64,000 bases of DNA, taken from the NCBI RefSeq assembly GCF_000403645.1, contig NC_021313.1, forward strand, positions 2,747,014 through 2,811,013. The letters run 5' to 3'. Both the position numbers and the translations under genes were made by a program. This document shows, piece by piece, positions 8,107 to 17,506 of the stretch. Numbering within the stretch: the first letter of the stretch is position 1; the number at the start of each line of letters is the position of its first letter. The DNA comes from Salinarchaeum sp. Harcht-Bsk1. GTDB lineage: Archaea > Halobacteriota > Halobacteria > Halobacteriales > Salinarchaeaceae. The notes under the pieces are model-generated. The model searched no databases, had not been told where the DNA came from, and was given only the letters and a program-made list of their open reading frames with translations.

Positions 8107-10200
8107 TCAGGTCGTACGGACGTGGTCGGTTTTCGGCTCGTACACCTCGCCCTTCTGTTTGAGTTTCTCGAGTTCGCGCTCGGCCTTCTCCGCGCCGATG
8201 CCGATCTCGTCGGCGCGGTCGTAGACGGCGTCGACGGGGACCCCCTCCTCGTACTCGTCGGCGAGGTCGTCGATGAGCGCTTTGAGGTTCTTGATGCGGT
8301 CGCGCTGGCTCTTCGAGGTCCCCGTCTCGATGACGTCGGCGTCGAACTGTCCCGTCTCCGGGTCGACGCCGATGTCTTGCAACGAGGAGCGGACGATCGA
8401 GATGACCCGCTCGGCGTCCTCAACCGCGACCTCGTCGGCGAGTCGGACCCGCGCGCTCGCTTCTGCGAGCCGGACGAGCGCCTCCAGCTTCCGTGCGGTC
8501 ACCGGCACCGGCGCGTCCTCGTCGGCGCCTTTCGACCGGAGGTCGACGTAGAACTCCTGGATCGCCTCGCGAGCCTCGTCGCTCATCCTGGGGTAGCAGT
8601 TCTGCTGGGCGTAGGCGACGTACTTCCTGAGGAGCTCCGGATCGATCGTCGGCTCGACGGTCTCCTGGGCGTCCTCGACTTGGTCCAGCGTGACGTCTGG
8701 CGCGGACATCTGCTCGCGCTGCGTGTTGAGCTGGCCGGCGTAGTTGGCCTCGAGGATGTGGTCGGCGAGCTCGCGGTCCTTCTCGGGATCGGGCTGGTCG
8801 GTGACAGTGAAGATGATGTCGAACCGCGAGATGAGCGCGGGTTCGAGGTCGATCTGCTCGCCCATCGGCTCGTACTGGTCGAAGCGGCCGTACTTCGGGT
8901 TGGCCGCGCCGAGCAGCGAACACCGACTCTTGAGCGTCGCGTTGATCCCGGCCTTCGAGATAGAGATCGACTGCTGTTCGAGCGCCTCGTGCATCGCGGA
9001 GCGGTCGTTGGCCTCCATCTTGTCCAGCTCGTCGACCGCGGCGATCCCCTGGTCGGCGAGGACCAGTGCACCGGCCTCGAGCGTCCACTGCTGGCCGTCG
9101 CCGAAGTCGTCGCGGACGGCGGCAGCCGTGAGACCAGCCGAGGACGAACCTTTGCCTGACGTATAGACAGAACGGGGCGCGATGTTGCGCACGTACTGCA
9201 GGAGCTGTGACTTCCCGGTACCGGGGTCACCGATGAGGAGGATGTGGAGGTCGCCCCGGATCCGGCTCTCGTCCGGGAGGTGCTTCGTGACGCCGGAGAA
9301 CAACTGGAGCGTCATCGCCAACTTCTCCTCGTCGTAGCCGTGGATCGTCGGCGCGATAGCGCCGATCATCTGCTCGTAGACGTCGTCGCGCTGGGAGAGT
9401 TCGAGGATCTGGGCGGTGTCCTCCTCGGTGATGTCCATGTCCTCGAACTGCTCCTCCTCGACTTCCACCGAGACGCCCTCCATGTACACGTCGAAGATCG
9501 GCGACTCGTTCTCGCCGTCTTGATCGAGCCGGAGGATGCCGGTCACGACGACGTGATCGCCCGGCGTGACCTCGCCGGTCACGTCGTCCTCGATGTTGAC
9601 GTCGATCGCCTGTGGCGTCTCGCCGCCGCGGAGTCCCTCTGGTGACTCCTGCACGCGAATGCGCTGGGCGTCGACGAACTCCGACTGGTCCTCGTTGAGC
9701 CGGAAGGGCCCCTGGCGCTCGCAGGAGCGGCACTGGTGGGGCTCCTGGAATTTCCCACCCTCCTGGGGCACGCGAGTCAGCGTCTCACAGCGCACGCACC
9801 GGAAGGCGGCCTCGGTACACTTCGGGCGCACGTCGGTGGCCTTGCGCGTGATTCCGCGCACGCTGACCATCGTGTTAACGTCGCTCGCGCGGATCTCCCG
9901 GATGTCGGTCGAACTGGGGAGCCCCCGGAGCCGTACGTGGGCCTGCCCGAGGGTGACGTCCACGGGGAGGTCGTAGAGTCGCAGTGCCTCCTCTGCGGAG
10001 CGCTGGAGCTGTTCGGGCTGTTCGAGGTAGGTCTCTGCGAGTTCGCGGTCGAAGCGGTAGAGGTCGTCGTAGTCGACGACCAGCGACTTCTGCTCGCTGG
10101 GATATCCCCGGGCGAGCGCGCCGATCTCCGTGCGGTAGTACTCGCGGAAGAACTGCTCGAAGGTGTCGACGTACTCCTGCTGGTCCACCCCGGTTGCCAT
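8107..10200 (-). CDS. mcm: Replicative DNA helicase MCM
   Basis: 697 aa, full length and without an intein (haloarchaeal mcm genes often carry one). Start at 10200 follows a TATA box by 25 bp; the frame is open upstream but those residues look non-coding. Order: N-terminal helical domain (1-100), zinc-binding OB domain with CVRC and CRSC pairs (about 140-166), AAA+ core with Walker A GDPGTGKSQ (about 323), Walker B VLADQGIAAVDELDK, and arginine finger SRFD (about 457), then a C-terminal winged helix. Forms the hexameric helicase that unwinds DNA at forks with GINS and Cdc45/GAN. Followed immediately by four unknown genes. Confidence 0.96.
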   Translation of the reverse strand: MATGVDQQEYVDTFEQFFREYYRTEIGALARGYPSEQKSLVVDYDDLYRFDRELAETYLEQPEQLQRSAEEALRLYDLPVDVTLGQAHVRLRGLPSSTDIREIRASDVNTMVSVRGITRKATDVRPKCTEAAFRCVRCETLTRVPQEGGKFQEPHQCRSCERQGPFRLNEDQSEFVDAQRIRVQESPEGLRGGETPQAIDVNIEDDVTGEVTPGDHVVVTGILRLDQDGENESPIFDVYMEGVSVEVEEEQFEDMDITEEDTAQILELSQRDDVYEQMIGAIAPTIHGYDEEKLAMTLQLFSGVTKHLPDESRIRGDLHILLIGDPGTGKSQLLQYVRNIAPRSVYTSGKGSSSAGLTAAAVRDDFGDGQQWTLEAGALVLADQGIAAVDELDKMEANDRSAMHEALEQQSISISKAGINATLKSRCSLLGAANPKYGRFDQYEPMGEQIDLEPALISRFDIIFTVTDQPDPEKDRELADHILEANYAGQLNTQREQMSAPDVTLDQVEDAQETVEPTIDPELLRKYVAYAQQNCYPRMSDEAREAIQEFYVDLRSKGADEDAPVPVTARKLEALVRLAEASARVRLADEVAVEDAERVISIVRSSLQDIGVDPETGQFDADVIETGTSKSQRDRIKNLKALIDDLADEYEEGVPVDAVYDRADEIGIGAEKAERELEKLKQKGEVYEPKTDHVRTT

Positions 10201-10225
10201 CGCACAGATTTCGTGCGTCCTCCGG

Positions 10226-10233
10226 CATAAAGT
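10226..10233 (-). promoter_or_regulatory. TATA-like box of mcm
   Basis: On the minus strand the sequence reads ACTTTATG, 25 bp before the mcm ATG at 10200. This spacing fits a leaderless or near-leaderless haloarchaeal transcript. Confidence 0.55.
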
Positions 10234-10248
10234 CTCGTAAGCCGCGAA

Positions 10249-10272
10249 GTGACAGTGAAAGTGCGCTGTCAC
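10249..10272. promoter_or_regulatory. Inverted repeat GTGACAG-N10-CTGTCAC upstream of mcm
   Basis: Perfect 7-bp arms separated by 10 bp, located 15 bp beyond the mcm TATA box on its upstream side, inside the 276-bp divergent interval between mcm and trkA. The position suits a transcription-factor operator. It could also form a weak hairpin. No other clear copy was noticed in the window. Confidence 0.4.
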
Positions 10273-10476
10273 GCCAGCAGGCGCGTAACTGGGGCCCGAG
10301 ATGGGCATTGCAGCGCCATTCTCCCGGGACGGATTTTACGCCACATTTCTCCCGATAAGGACGTCTCCCCGCTTATCTCCCGAAACGGACTTACCCTCAC
10401 CGCCGGAAGCGCCGACAATGAACGAGCATTGGCTGTGCGGAGAGCGCAGGATTCGCTGGCGTGGGGGTGGCTTCCG

Positions 10477-11811
10477 ATGCGCGTAATCGTCGTAGGTGCC
10501 GGCGAGGTGGGTCGGACGATAGCGACGAACCTCGCCGACAGCCACGAGGTCGTGGTCGTGGAACTCGATCCCGAACTGGTCGACGAACTCACCTACGCCC
10601 ACGACGTGCTGGCGATCGAGGGGGACGGAACGGACGTCGAGACACTCCGGGAGGCTGGCATCGAGGACGCCGACATGCTCATCGCGTCTACGGACGACGA
10701 CGAAGCGAACATCGTGACGTGTGGGGCAGCGAAGACGATTTCCGACGCGTTCACCGTCGCGCGAGTCAAGCGCCATCGGCTGCTCGAAACCTGGCGTGGT
10801 GCCCCTGGGGCGTTTGGCGTCGATTTCATGGTCTGTACGGATCTGCTCGCAGCGCAAGCCATCTTCCGGATCGCGGGGCTCCCCGGGGCCCAAGACGTGG
10901 ACGCGTTCGCAGGCGGCCTGATTCGAATGGCGGAGTTCGAAATTCGGGAGGACAGTCCCGTCGCCAACCAGACCGTCAGCGAGGCGGATCGCTGGGAATC
11001 CCTGACGTTCGCGGCGATCTTTCGGGACGGCGACGTCGTCGTCCCCAGCGGGGTCTCCCGGATTCAGTCCGGGGATCGAATCGTCGTCATCGGCAGTCCC
11101 GAGAACATCCGTGACTTCGCCGAGGAACTGGCCGCCGAGGAGGACGCCGAACACGGCGACATCGTGATCGTCGGCGGCAGCAAGGTCGGCCACCAGACTG
11201 CTCGCGTGTTCGAGGAACACGGGAAGCGTCCGCGGTTGATCGAACAGAACCCCGATCGCGCGCGGGAACTCGCCGAGATCCTCCCGGACACGATGGTCCT
11301 CAACAACGACGCGACCGATCGCGAGTTCCTCGAGCGCGAGAGCGTCGGTGACGCCGACCTCGTGGTCGCCTGTCTCGACAGCGACGAGAAGAACCTCCTC
11401 GTCTCGCTGCTCGCCAAGCGCATGGGGGCCGAGCGCGCAGTGACCGTCGTGTCGGAAGGGTCGTACACTGACCTCTTCGAGACCGTCGGCGTCGACGTGG
11501 CCGTCAGTCCGCGCGAAGAGACGGCGGAGGAGATCGTTCGGTTCACGCGCGCCGGCCGCACGGAGAAGGTCGCGATGCTCGAGGGCGACCTCGCGGAGGT
11601 CATCGAGTTCGAAGTGGACGAATCGAGCAACCTCGCGGGCAGGACCATCGTGGAGTCGACGTCCGAACTACCCGACGGGATCGTCGTCGGTGCCATCTCG
11701 CGGGGTGGGTCACTCGTCACGCCGCGTGGAGACACGGTGATCCAGAACGGTGACCACGTCGTCGTCTTCGTCGACAACGAGGTCCTCGACACCGTCCTCG
11801 ATCTGCTCTGA
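10477..11811 (+). CDS. trkA: Trk potassium uptake system peripheral protein TrkA (double RCK)
   Basis: 444 aa, the length of full double-unit TrkA. Start ATG 10477 begins directly at the first nucleotide-binding fold VIVVGAGEVGR (RCK_N 1-130), followed by RCK_C (about 145-220, ending GDRIVVIG), a second RCK_N (IVIVGGSKVGHQ, about 226-345) and a second RCK_C (to 444, NGDHVVVFVD). TrkA binds NAD(H)/ATP and gates the TrkH channel at the inner face of the membrane. The convergent gene 11936-13474 is a TrkH, the probable partner. Salt-in haloarchaea rely on such K+ uptake. Confidence 0.9.
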   Translation: MRVIVVGAGEVGRTIATNLADSHEVVVVELDPELVDELTYAHDVLAIEGDGTDVETLREAGIEDADMLIASTDDDEANIVTCGAAKTISDAFTVARVKRHRLLETWRGAPGAFGVDFMVCTDLLAAQAIFRIAGLPGAQDVDAFAGGLIRMAEFEIREDSPVANQTVSEADRWESLTFAAIFRDGDVVVPSGVSRIQSGDRIVVIGSPENIRDFAEELAAEEDAEHGDIVIVGGSKVGHQTARVFEEHGKRPRLIEQNPDRARELAEILPDTMVLNNDATDREFLERESVGDADLVVACLDSDEKNLLVSLLAKRMGAERAVTVVSEGSYTDLFETVGVDVAVSPREETAEEIVRFTRAGRTEKVAMLEGDLAEVIEFEVDESSNLAGRTIVESTSELPDGIVVGAISRGGSLVTPRGDTVIQNGDHVVVFVDNEVLDTVLDLL

Positions 11812-11935
11812 GGCGGCCGCTCGACCACGAGATTCGGGCGCCCGGTCGCCAGCGCTCTTCGTCCGACATCGACCCGAGGAATTGTGGAACGTCGCTCCCC
11901 TAGTCGTCGACCCTGCTATCTCGTCGACTCGACGG

Positions 11936-13474
11936 CTATCGGTTCCAGAAGGATCCAGAGAAGACCAGCAGGACCGGGATGATCTCCAGACGACCGAACC
12001 ACATCAAAAACACCATCAGGAGCTTCGATGTCCAGGGGAACTCGAGGTAGCTCCCGAACGGCCCGAGGCTCCCGAACCCGGGCCCGATGTTGCCGAGCGT
12101 CGCCAGCGAGGCACTGATCGCCTCGTAGCCGTTGAGTTCGTACCCGATCCTGGCAGCGTCGAGCGTGAGCAGCAACGTTGCGATCCCGAACACGAAGATG
12201 TAGAGGAAGGTGAACACGAGCACGCCACGCACTGCGTCCTCGTCGACGACGCGTCCCCGTAGCCTGACGGGCTGGACTGCGTCCGGGTGAGCGCTCGTAA
12301 CCAGTTCACGGCGGACTGCTCGAAGCGCGATCACCCAGCGGATGACCTTGATACCACCGCCAGTCGACCCTGCGGACCCGCCGACGAACATCGCGATCAG
12401 GAGCGTCATCTGGCCGGCAGGCCCCCACGACGCGAAGTCACTGGTCGCGTACCCCGTCGAGGTGAGCAGCGAGGCGATCTGGAATGTCCCGTGGCGGAGC
12501 GCGTCGCCGGCGATTCCCTCCGTCACACCGCCCAGGGCGCCGAGTGGCGGTGCAGTGCCGAGATACAGCGTCGCACTCGCGAGGGCACTGAACACCGCGA
12601 TCGCTCCCGCGTACGCCCGAAATTCGGTGTCCTCGACGAGGGCGCGCCTGTTGCGTCCGATCGTGGCCCAGAACAGTGCAAAGTTGGTGCCTGCAACGAC
12701 CATGAACGGGATCACGACCCACTGGACTGCCGCGGAGAAGGCGGCGATCGAGTCGGCCTCGGGGGAGAACCCACCCGTCGGAAGCGTGGTGAAGCCGTGG
12801 GACAACGCCATGTAGAACGTCATGTCCGGGGCGAAGCCCAGGAGATGGAGGCTGTAGAGTAAGGCGACGTAGACGATGGTGAACCCGAAGTAGACGAGCC
12901 ATAGCACTCGCGCGGTCTCCGCTATCTTCGGGGTGAGCTTCTGGAGCTCCGGGCCCGGCGCTTCGGCCTGGAGGAGCTGGCTGCCGTTGATCGCCAGCTC
13001 GGGGAGGATTGCAACCATCAGGACGATGATCCCCATGCCGCCGAGCCACTGCATGAGCTGGCGCCACATGAGCAAGGCCCGGGAGTGCTGGTCGAACGAA
13101 ATGTCCCCCATCACCGTCGCCCCCGTCGTCGTGAACCCGGACATCGACTCGAAGAGGGCGTTCACGGGGTGTGCGAGGGTCGATTCGGTCCCCCAGCCCG
13201 CGAGGACGAACGGGATTGCCCCGACGACGGCGACGACGAACCAGACGATCGTGACGAGCAGCGTCGCTTCGCGTGCGCCGAGGTCGGGCTGCGGTTCGAT
13301 GCGTTCGAGGAGGAGCCCGATCCCGACGGTGAGCGTCATCGTCCCGACGAAGACCAGCAGGTCGCCGCCGTAGACGATCGCCGTCAGGAGCGGCACGACC
13401 ATGGTGATCGCGAGGTACTTGCAGACCGTTCCCGTCAGCGCCACGCTCGCCCGCCAGTCGACTTTCCACGTCAC
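11936..13474 (-). CDS. trkH: TrkH family potassium uptake channel subunit
   Basis: 512 aa integral membrane protein with the four-fold membrane-pore-membrane plan of TrkH/KtrB. The selectivity-filter loops are visible: SMSGFTTTGATV, HGFTTLPTGGFS, LTSTGYATSD and LGNIGPGFGS. It should form the K+-conducting subunit paired with a TrkA gating protein. It lies between two trkA genes: convergent with the double-RCK trkA and divergent from the single-RCK trkA at 13680, so either could be the partner. Confidence 0.9.
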   Translation of the reverse strand: MTWKVDWRASVALTGTVCKYLAITMVVPLLTAIVYGGDLLVFVGTMTLTVGIGLLLERIEPQPDLGAREATLLVTIVWFVVAVVGAIPFVLAGWGTESTLAHPVNALFESMSGFTTTGATVMGDISFDQHSRALLMWRQLMQWLGGMGIIVLMVAILPELAINGSQLLQAEAPGPELQKLTPKIAETARVLWLVYFGFTIVYVALLYSLHLLGFAPDMTFYMALSHGFTTLPTGGFSPEADSIAAFSAAVQWVVIPFMVVAGTNFALFWATIGRNRRALVEDTEFRAYAGAIAVFSALASATLYLGTAPPLGALGGVTEGIAGDALRHGTFQIASLLTSTGYATSDFASWGPAGQMTLLIAMFVGGSAGSTGGGIKVIRWVIALRAVRRELVTSAHPDAVQPVRLRGRVVDEDAVRGVLVFTFLYIFVFGIATLLLTLDAARIGYELNGYEAISASLATLGNIGPGFGSLGPFGSYLEFPWTSKLLMVFLMWFGRLEIIPVLLVFSGSFWNR

Positions 13475-13647
13475 GGTAGTGGCCTCGCCGAAGTGGCGAG
13501 TTCACCAGTGCTGGCGTACGGCCGAGTGATAAGCGATGCGAATTGCGGACTCACTGCGGGGTCCGCGGTCCGCTCGGCTGCTCGGTCGATGCATTCGAGT
13601 TCTCGTCGAGTACTACCCCGCTATGGTTTCGCGACGGCCATCGACAC

Positions 13648-13655
13648 CCTTTAGC
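13648..13655 (+). promoter_or_regulatory. TATA-like box of single-unit trkA
   Basis: CCTTTAGC ends 24 bp before the ATG at 13680, spacing typical of a leaderless haloarchaeal promoter. Confidence 0.4.
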
Positions 13656-13679
13656 GGTGCTCGGTCGACGCCTGCAACG

Positions 13680-14363
13680 ATGTACGTGATCGTCGTGGGC
13701 GCGGGGGAGATCGGCGCACCGCTGATCGACATCGCCATCCAGAACGGGGAGGAGGTCGTCGCCATCGAGCGCGACCCGGAGCGTGCCGACGAGATCGCCG
13801 ACGACTTCGACTGCCTCGTGCTCAACGCAGACGGCACGGTCAAAGAGACCCTCGAGGACGCGGGTGCTGAGCGTGCCGACGCGATCGTCGCGACGACCGA
13901 CCAGGACGCGACGAACGTGATGGTCAGTCTGCTCGCCCAGGAGTTCGGGGTGCCCGAGATCTTGTCCGTCGTTCGCAACCCGGAGCACATGCCGCTCTTC
14001 GAGCGTATCGGGGTCCACACGATGCAGAACCCCCAGCGACTCATCGCTCGTGACCTCTTTCGGTCGCTTCGGTTACCCTCCGTCGAGGACTACATGCGGA
14101 TCGGCGAGGAGGCCGAAGTGTTCGAGATCACCGTCGACGAGGGCGCACCCATCGCCGGCAAGACGCTCCAGGGTGCTTCCGAAGCGGATCTGTTGGGAGC
14201 GGACGTGCTGATCGTGGCGATCGAGCGCAACGGGAATGGATCGCCCATCACGCCGCGGGGCCCGACGCGCATCGAGCCCGGTGACCTCGTCACCGTGTAC
14301 TCCGGAAGCGGCGCGACGCCCGAACTGACGGACGTCTTCGGACACCCCGAGGACCACTTCTAA
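13680..14363 (+). CDS. Single-unit TrkA/KtrA-type RCK protein
   Basis: 227 aa: one RCK_N (VIVVGAGEIG, residues 1-125) and one RCK_C (about 140-220, ending GDLVTVYSG), i.e. half the size of the upstream TrkA and like KtrA. The start at 13680 was chosen because the Rossmann strand begins at residue 2 and a TATA-like box lies 24 bp upstream; the longer frame has no family homology. It should gate a TrkH/KtrB channel in the membrane. The two trkH genes flanking it are both on the opposite strand, one divergent and one convergent. Confidence 0.88.
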   Translation: MYVIVVGAGEIGAPLIDIAIQNGEEVVAIERDPERADEIADDFDCLVLNADGTVKETLEDAGAERADAIVATTDQDATNVMVSLLAQEFGVPEILSVVRNPEHMPLFERIGVHTMQNPQRLIARDLFRSLRLPSVEDYMRIGEEAEVFEITVDEGAPIAGKTLQGASEADLLGADVLIVAIERNGNGSPITPRGPTRIEPGDLVTVYSGSGATPELTDVFGHPEDHF

Positions 14364-14421
14364 CGCTCGGTCGGTTTCCCCGTACTGGGTTTCTCTCTCG
14401 GCCTTCGACGGCGTCGCAACG

Positions 14422-15957
14422 TCACTCGTACAGTCCGCCCCAGGAGAACATCCCTCGCAGGAAGACGAGGACGGGAATGATCTCGAGGCGGCCGATCCAC
14501 ATGTTCAGGAGGAACACGAGCTTCGCCGGCGTCGGCATTCCTGGGCCGGTGATCCCGGACGAGAGGCCGACGTTGCCCTGTGCACTCGCCACCTCGAAGA
14601 CGACGTTCTCGAGGGTGAACTGTCCGCCGTCGACCGTGAGCAACAGCACGTAGATGCCGATACCCAGGAAGACGACCCAGAGGAAGGAGACGATCGCTGC
14701 CTCCTCGATCTCGCGAGCAGTCTCGGTCTCGCGAAGCCGGCGGTCTCCGATAGAAAGCCGCCGGACGGCAGTGCTCGGGATCCAGATGCCAGCGATCCTG
14801 TGGCGCGTTCCCTGGACGAGCATAATCAGGCGGATGATCTTGATGCCGCCGACGGTCGACCCCGCGGCCCCGCCGATCGTCATCGCACCGGCGACAGTGA
14901 GCTGAGAGGCCGGAGACCACTCCGTCCCGAGCGAGCCGGCCGTCTGGAATCCCGTACACGAGAGGGCAGAGACGAACTGGAAGAGTCCGAATCGCGCGGT
15001 TTCCCGGAGGCCGTCGTACGGTCCGCCATCGAGGAGTAAGGCCGTCAGGAAGATCGTTCCGGCTGCGTACAGCCCGAGGAGCCACCGCGTCTGTGGGTCC
15101 CGGTAGACGTTCCGGAGTTCGCCCTGGAACATGAGGTAGTGGATCGGGAACGCGATGCTCCCTGCGATCATGATCGGCACGAGCGTCAGGTCGATGACGG
15201 CGCTGTCGTAGCTCCCGATACTCGCGTCGGTGACGCTGAACCCGCCGGTCGAGATCCCCGTCATACCGTGGTTGATGGCTTCCCAGAGCGGCATCCCGGC
15301 TGTCCACAGGAGCACGATTGCACTGACGGTGAACAGCAGGAAAATCCACCAGATCGTCCGCACGGTCGAGACCACGCTGGGGTGGATCTTTCGCGAGCGG
15401 GCCTCGCTCTCGTAGAGCGTCAGTGACCCGCTACCGGGACGGGCGAGCACGGCAGTCGTGAGGACGATCACGCCGACGCCACCGATCCACTCCGTCGTCG
15501 AACGCCACCACTGCAACGTCGCGGGGAGGGCGGGCTCGCGTTGGGTCATCGTGAGGCCGGTTCCAGTGAACCCACTCATGCTCTCGAAGAGTGCGTTCAG
15601 CGGATTCCGGAACGCTGCGAGCGTCTCGCTGCCGGCTGGGGCGGCTAGCATGGGCGGATCGAGGGCGACGGTCCAGGCGATCAGGTAGAACGGGAGGGCT
15701 CCAAGCAACGCGACGAGGAACCACCCCGCGGCCGCGATCACCATCGCGTGACGCTTCCCGGGATCGTTCGCGTCTGCGAAGGTCCTCGCGAGTCCCGTTC
15801 CCACTGCGAGCGGGAGGAGACAGGACGCTGCGACGGCTGGCAGCACGTAGAATTCCCGCCAGATAACCGCGATCGGGGCAGTTCCCGCGACGAGCACGGA
15901 CAGCACCTGAAGGATTCGGCCCAGGTCGCGGCCGATCGTCGCGAGACTCTCCCTCAT
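14422..15957 (-). CDS. TrkH family potassium uptake channel subunit (second copy)
   Basis: 511 aa membrane protein with the TrkH pore loops SMSGFTGTGLTMT, HGMTGISTGGFS, LSCTGFQTAGS and QGNVGLSSGITG. Filter loops differ from those of the first TrkH (for example GTG against TTG in loop 1), so the pair is diverged rather than freshly duplicated. Its stop lies 58 bp beyond the stop of the convergent single-RCK trkA. A minus-strand ACACTATT at about 15985-15993 may be its TATA box. Confidence 0.9.
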   Translation of the reverse strand: MRESLATIGRDLGRILQVLSVLVAGTAPIAVIWREFYVLPAVAASCLLPLAVGTGLARTFADANDPGKRHAMVIAAAGWFLVALLGALPFYLIAWTVALDPPMLAAPAGSETLAAFRNPLNALFESMSGFTGTGLTMTQREPALPATLQWWRSTTEWIGGVGVIVLTTAVLARPGSGSLTLYESEARSRKIHPSVVSTVRTIWWIFLLFTVSAIVLLWTAGMPLWEAINHGMTGISTGGFSVTDASIGSYDSAVIDLTLVPIMIAGSIAFPIHYLMFQGELRNVYRDPQTRWLLGLYAAGTIFLTALLLDGGPYDGLRETARFGLFQFVSALSCTGFQTAGSLGTEWSPASQLTVAGAMTIGGAAGSTVGGIKIIRLIMLVQGTRHRIAGIWIPSTAVRRLSIGDRRLRETETAREIEEAAIVSFLWVVFLGIGIYVLLLTVDGGQFTLENVVFEVASAQGNVGLSSGITGPGMPTPAKLVFLLNMWIGRLEIIPVLVFLRGMFSWGGLYE

Positions 15958-16055
15958 TCAGGACGGGCTTGTCCGTAGCAAGCCAATAGTGTACCGACTC
16001 GAACCGTATAGTAGCACTACCAAAGGCCCCACGGCGCGCAGCGGCGGGCAAGAGG

Positions 16056-17210
16056 ATGAGTCAGACGTCTCCCGAGGGGCAGGCCGCGGAGTACTCGATC
16101 AGGCCCTACGAGTCCGGGGACGCCGATCGGTTCCTGTCCCTCTACGAGACCGTGTGGGGAACGACGAAGTCGCGGGCGTGGTTCGACTGGCGATTCGCGG
16201 CGAACCCCCGCTCCGATGGGATCGAGATGATCGTGGCCGAGGCCGACGGGCAGCTCGTCGGGGCGGAGCCGCTGCTCCCGTATCGACTTCGCGCTGGCGA
16301 CGAGGTGCTCGACGCCTACCAGCCCGTGGACTGGATCGTGCACCCGGAGTACCGCCGCCAAGGCATTTTCAGCGCGATGACGGAGTCCCTCCTCTCGTCG
16401 GTGGGGGCCGACGCCGACCTCCTGTTCAACTTCCCGAACGAGCAGCTACTTCCCGGCATCCAGAAGTTCGACTGGCAGGCGATCGCCACGGCCACGTGTC
16501 GGTATCGCGTCCAGGATCCCGCCGCCGTCGCCATGCGCGAGGCGACCGGGTCTCGGTCCACGCCGTCCCTGTTCGCCACTGCAGCCTCGCCGATCGTTCG
16601 GGGCGGACTCCGCATGTGCGATCGGTTCGCCCCAGCACACGCCGACGTCTCCATCAGTCGCGTTCGGGGCGTCCCCGTCGAGACGGTCTCGGAGCGCTAC
16701 GACGCGTCAGTTCCGCCGAAGCTCCACGTTCCCAGGGATCGCGCGTACCTCGAGTGGCGGTTCGCCAACCCTCGCTGGGAGACGACGACGTACGTCGCGC
16801 GGCGTGACGGGGGCGTCGTGACGACCGCAGTCGTCGCCTCCGAATCGGTCGATGGATCGCAACTCGTCCGCGTGCTCGACGTACAGCCGATGACCGAGGC
16901 GGTGGGTGACGCGGAGGCGTTCGAAGCGATCGTTCGGGCGGTCGTGACCGATAACCCCGACGCGAGCGTCCTCAAAGCACCGACGGGACTCTTCCCGGGC
17001 GTGCTCCGTCGAAGCGGATTCCTTCGGGACGACTCCTTCCCGCTCTCCCGGTTCTCGGCCGCGACGTACCACGCGGTGCGACCCCTCGACGACGCGTTCG
17101 AACCGGCGGCAGCGAGCACGGACGACGGTGCTGGTCACCGGGGCGACGCGCTCGATCTGACCGATCCGGACGACTGGCTCCTGGCACTCGGCGATCACGA
17201 CGTCGCCTGA
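16056..17210 (+). CDS. GNAT family N-acetyltransferase
   Basis: 384 aa. The N-terminal domain is a GNAT fold: YSIRPYESGDADRFLSLY start, and the acetyl-CoA loop VHPEYRRQGIFSAM (about residue 92-105, RxxG pattern). A second region (about 210-340) contains DRAYLEWRFANP and looks like another GNAT-type or substrate domain, as in long haloarchaeal acetyltransferases associated with surface glycan or lipid modification. The substrate is unknown. An AGAGG stretch sits directly against the ATG. Confidence 0.75.
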   Translation: MSQTSPEGQAAEYSIRPYESGDADRFLSLYETVWGTTKSRAWFDWRFAANPRSDGIEMIVAEADGQLVGAEPLLPYRLRAGDEVLDAYQPVDWIVHPEYRRQGIFSAMTESLLSSVGADADLLFNFPNEQLLPGIQKFDWQAIATATCRYRVQDPAAVAMREATGSRSTPSLFATAASPIVRGGLRMCDRFAPAHADVSISRVRGVPVETVSERYDASVPPKLHVPRDRAYLEWRFANPRWETTTYVARRDGGVVTTAVVASESVDGSQLVRVLDVQPMTEAVGDAEAFEAIVRAVVTDNPDASVLKAPTGLFPGVLRRSGFLRDDSFPLSRFSAATYHAVRPLDDAFEPAAASTDDGAGHRGDALDLTDPDDWLLALGDHDVA

Positions 17211-17506
17211 GGTCGTTTGGGGGCGCGATCACGCTCCGCTGCGGCGAAGTGGAACCGTGACCCGCTGGTCTGGGCGCTGAGACCCACATTCTCTTGGTAT
17301 CTCGCCTCCTACTGAGTCCCGACGAGGATGCCGTAACACCAATACCCCTCGCTTTCCCTTCCCTAGTACGTGCAGACGAGGCGGTTGCCACGGAGCGGGA
17401 ATGGATCGCGGGATTCAGGAGGGACGATCACTCACGATCCCCACGGCACCCCAGCCGGCCCCCGCTGGGCTCGGGCTCCTCCATGCGACGCGGGCACACG
17501 ACGACA
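17211..17506. other. Intergenic stretch without a recognised gene
   Basis: About 296 bp between the acetyltransferase and the sulfatase-like gene. The frame of the latter is open back to 17294, but the extra residues are Arg/Ser/Pro-rich with no signal peptide, unlike the downstream protein. No tRNA, clear TATA box or repeat was seen. Confidence 0.5.

Noticed and set aside
8122-9159. 345-aa plus-strand frame opposite mcm
   Set aside because: Lies entirely antisense to the conserved AAA+ region of mcm and shows only codon-mirror composition (Val/Leu/Asp/Arg).
8107-10200. Intein in MCM
   Set aside because: The coding region gives 697 aa with continuous Walker A, Walker B and arginine finger segments; there is no room for an intein.
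10201-10476. Replication origin next to mcm
   Set aside because: No orc1/cdc6 gene, no repeated ORB-like motifs and no AT-rich unwinding element; only a single inverted repeat was seen.
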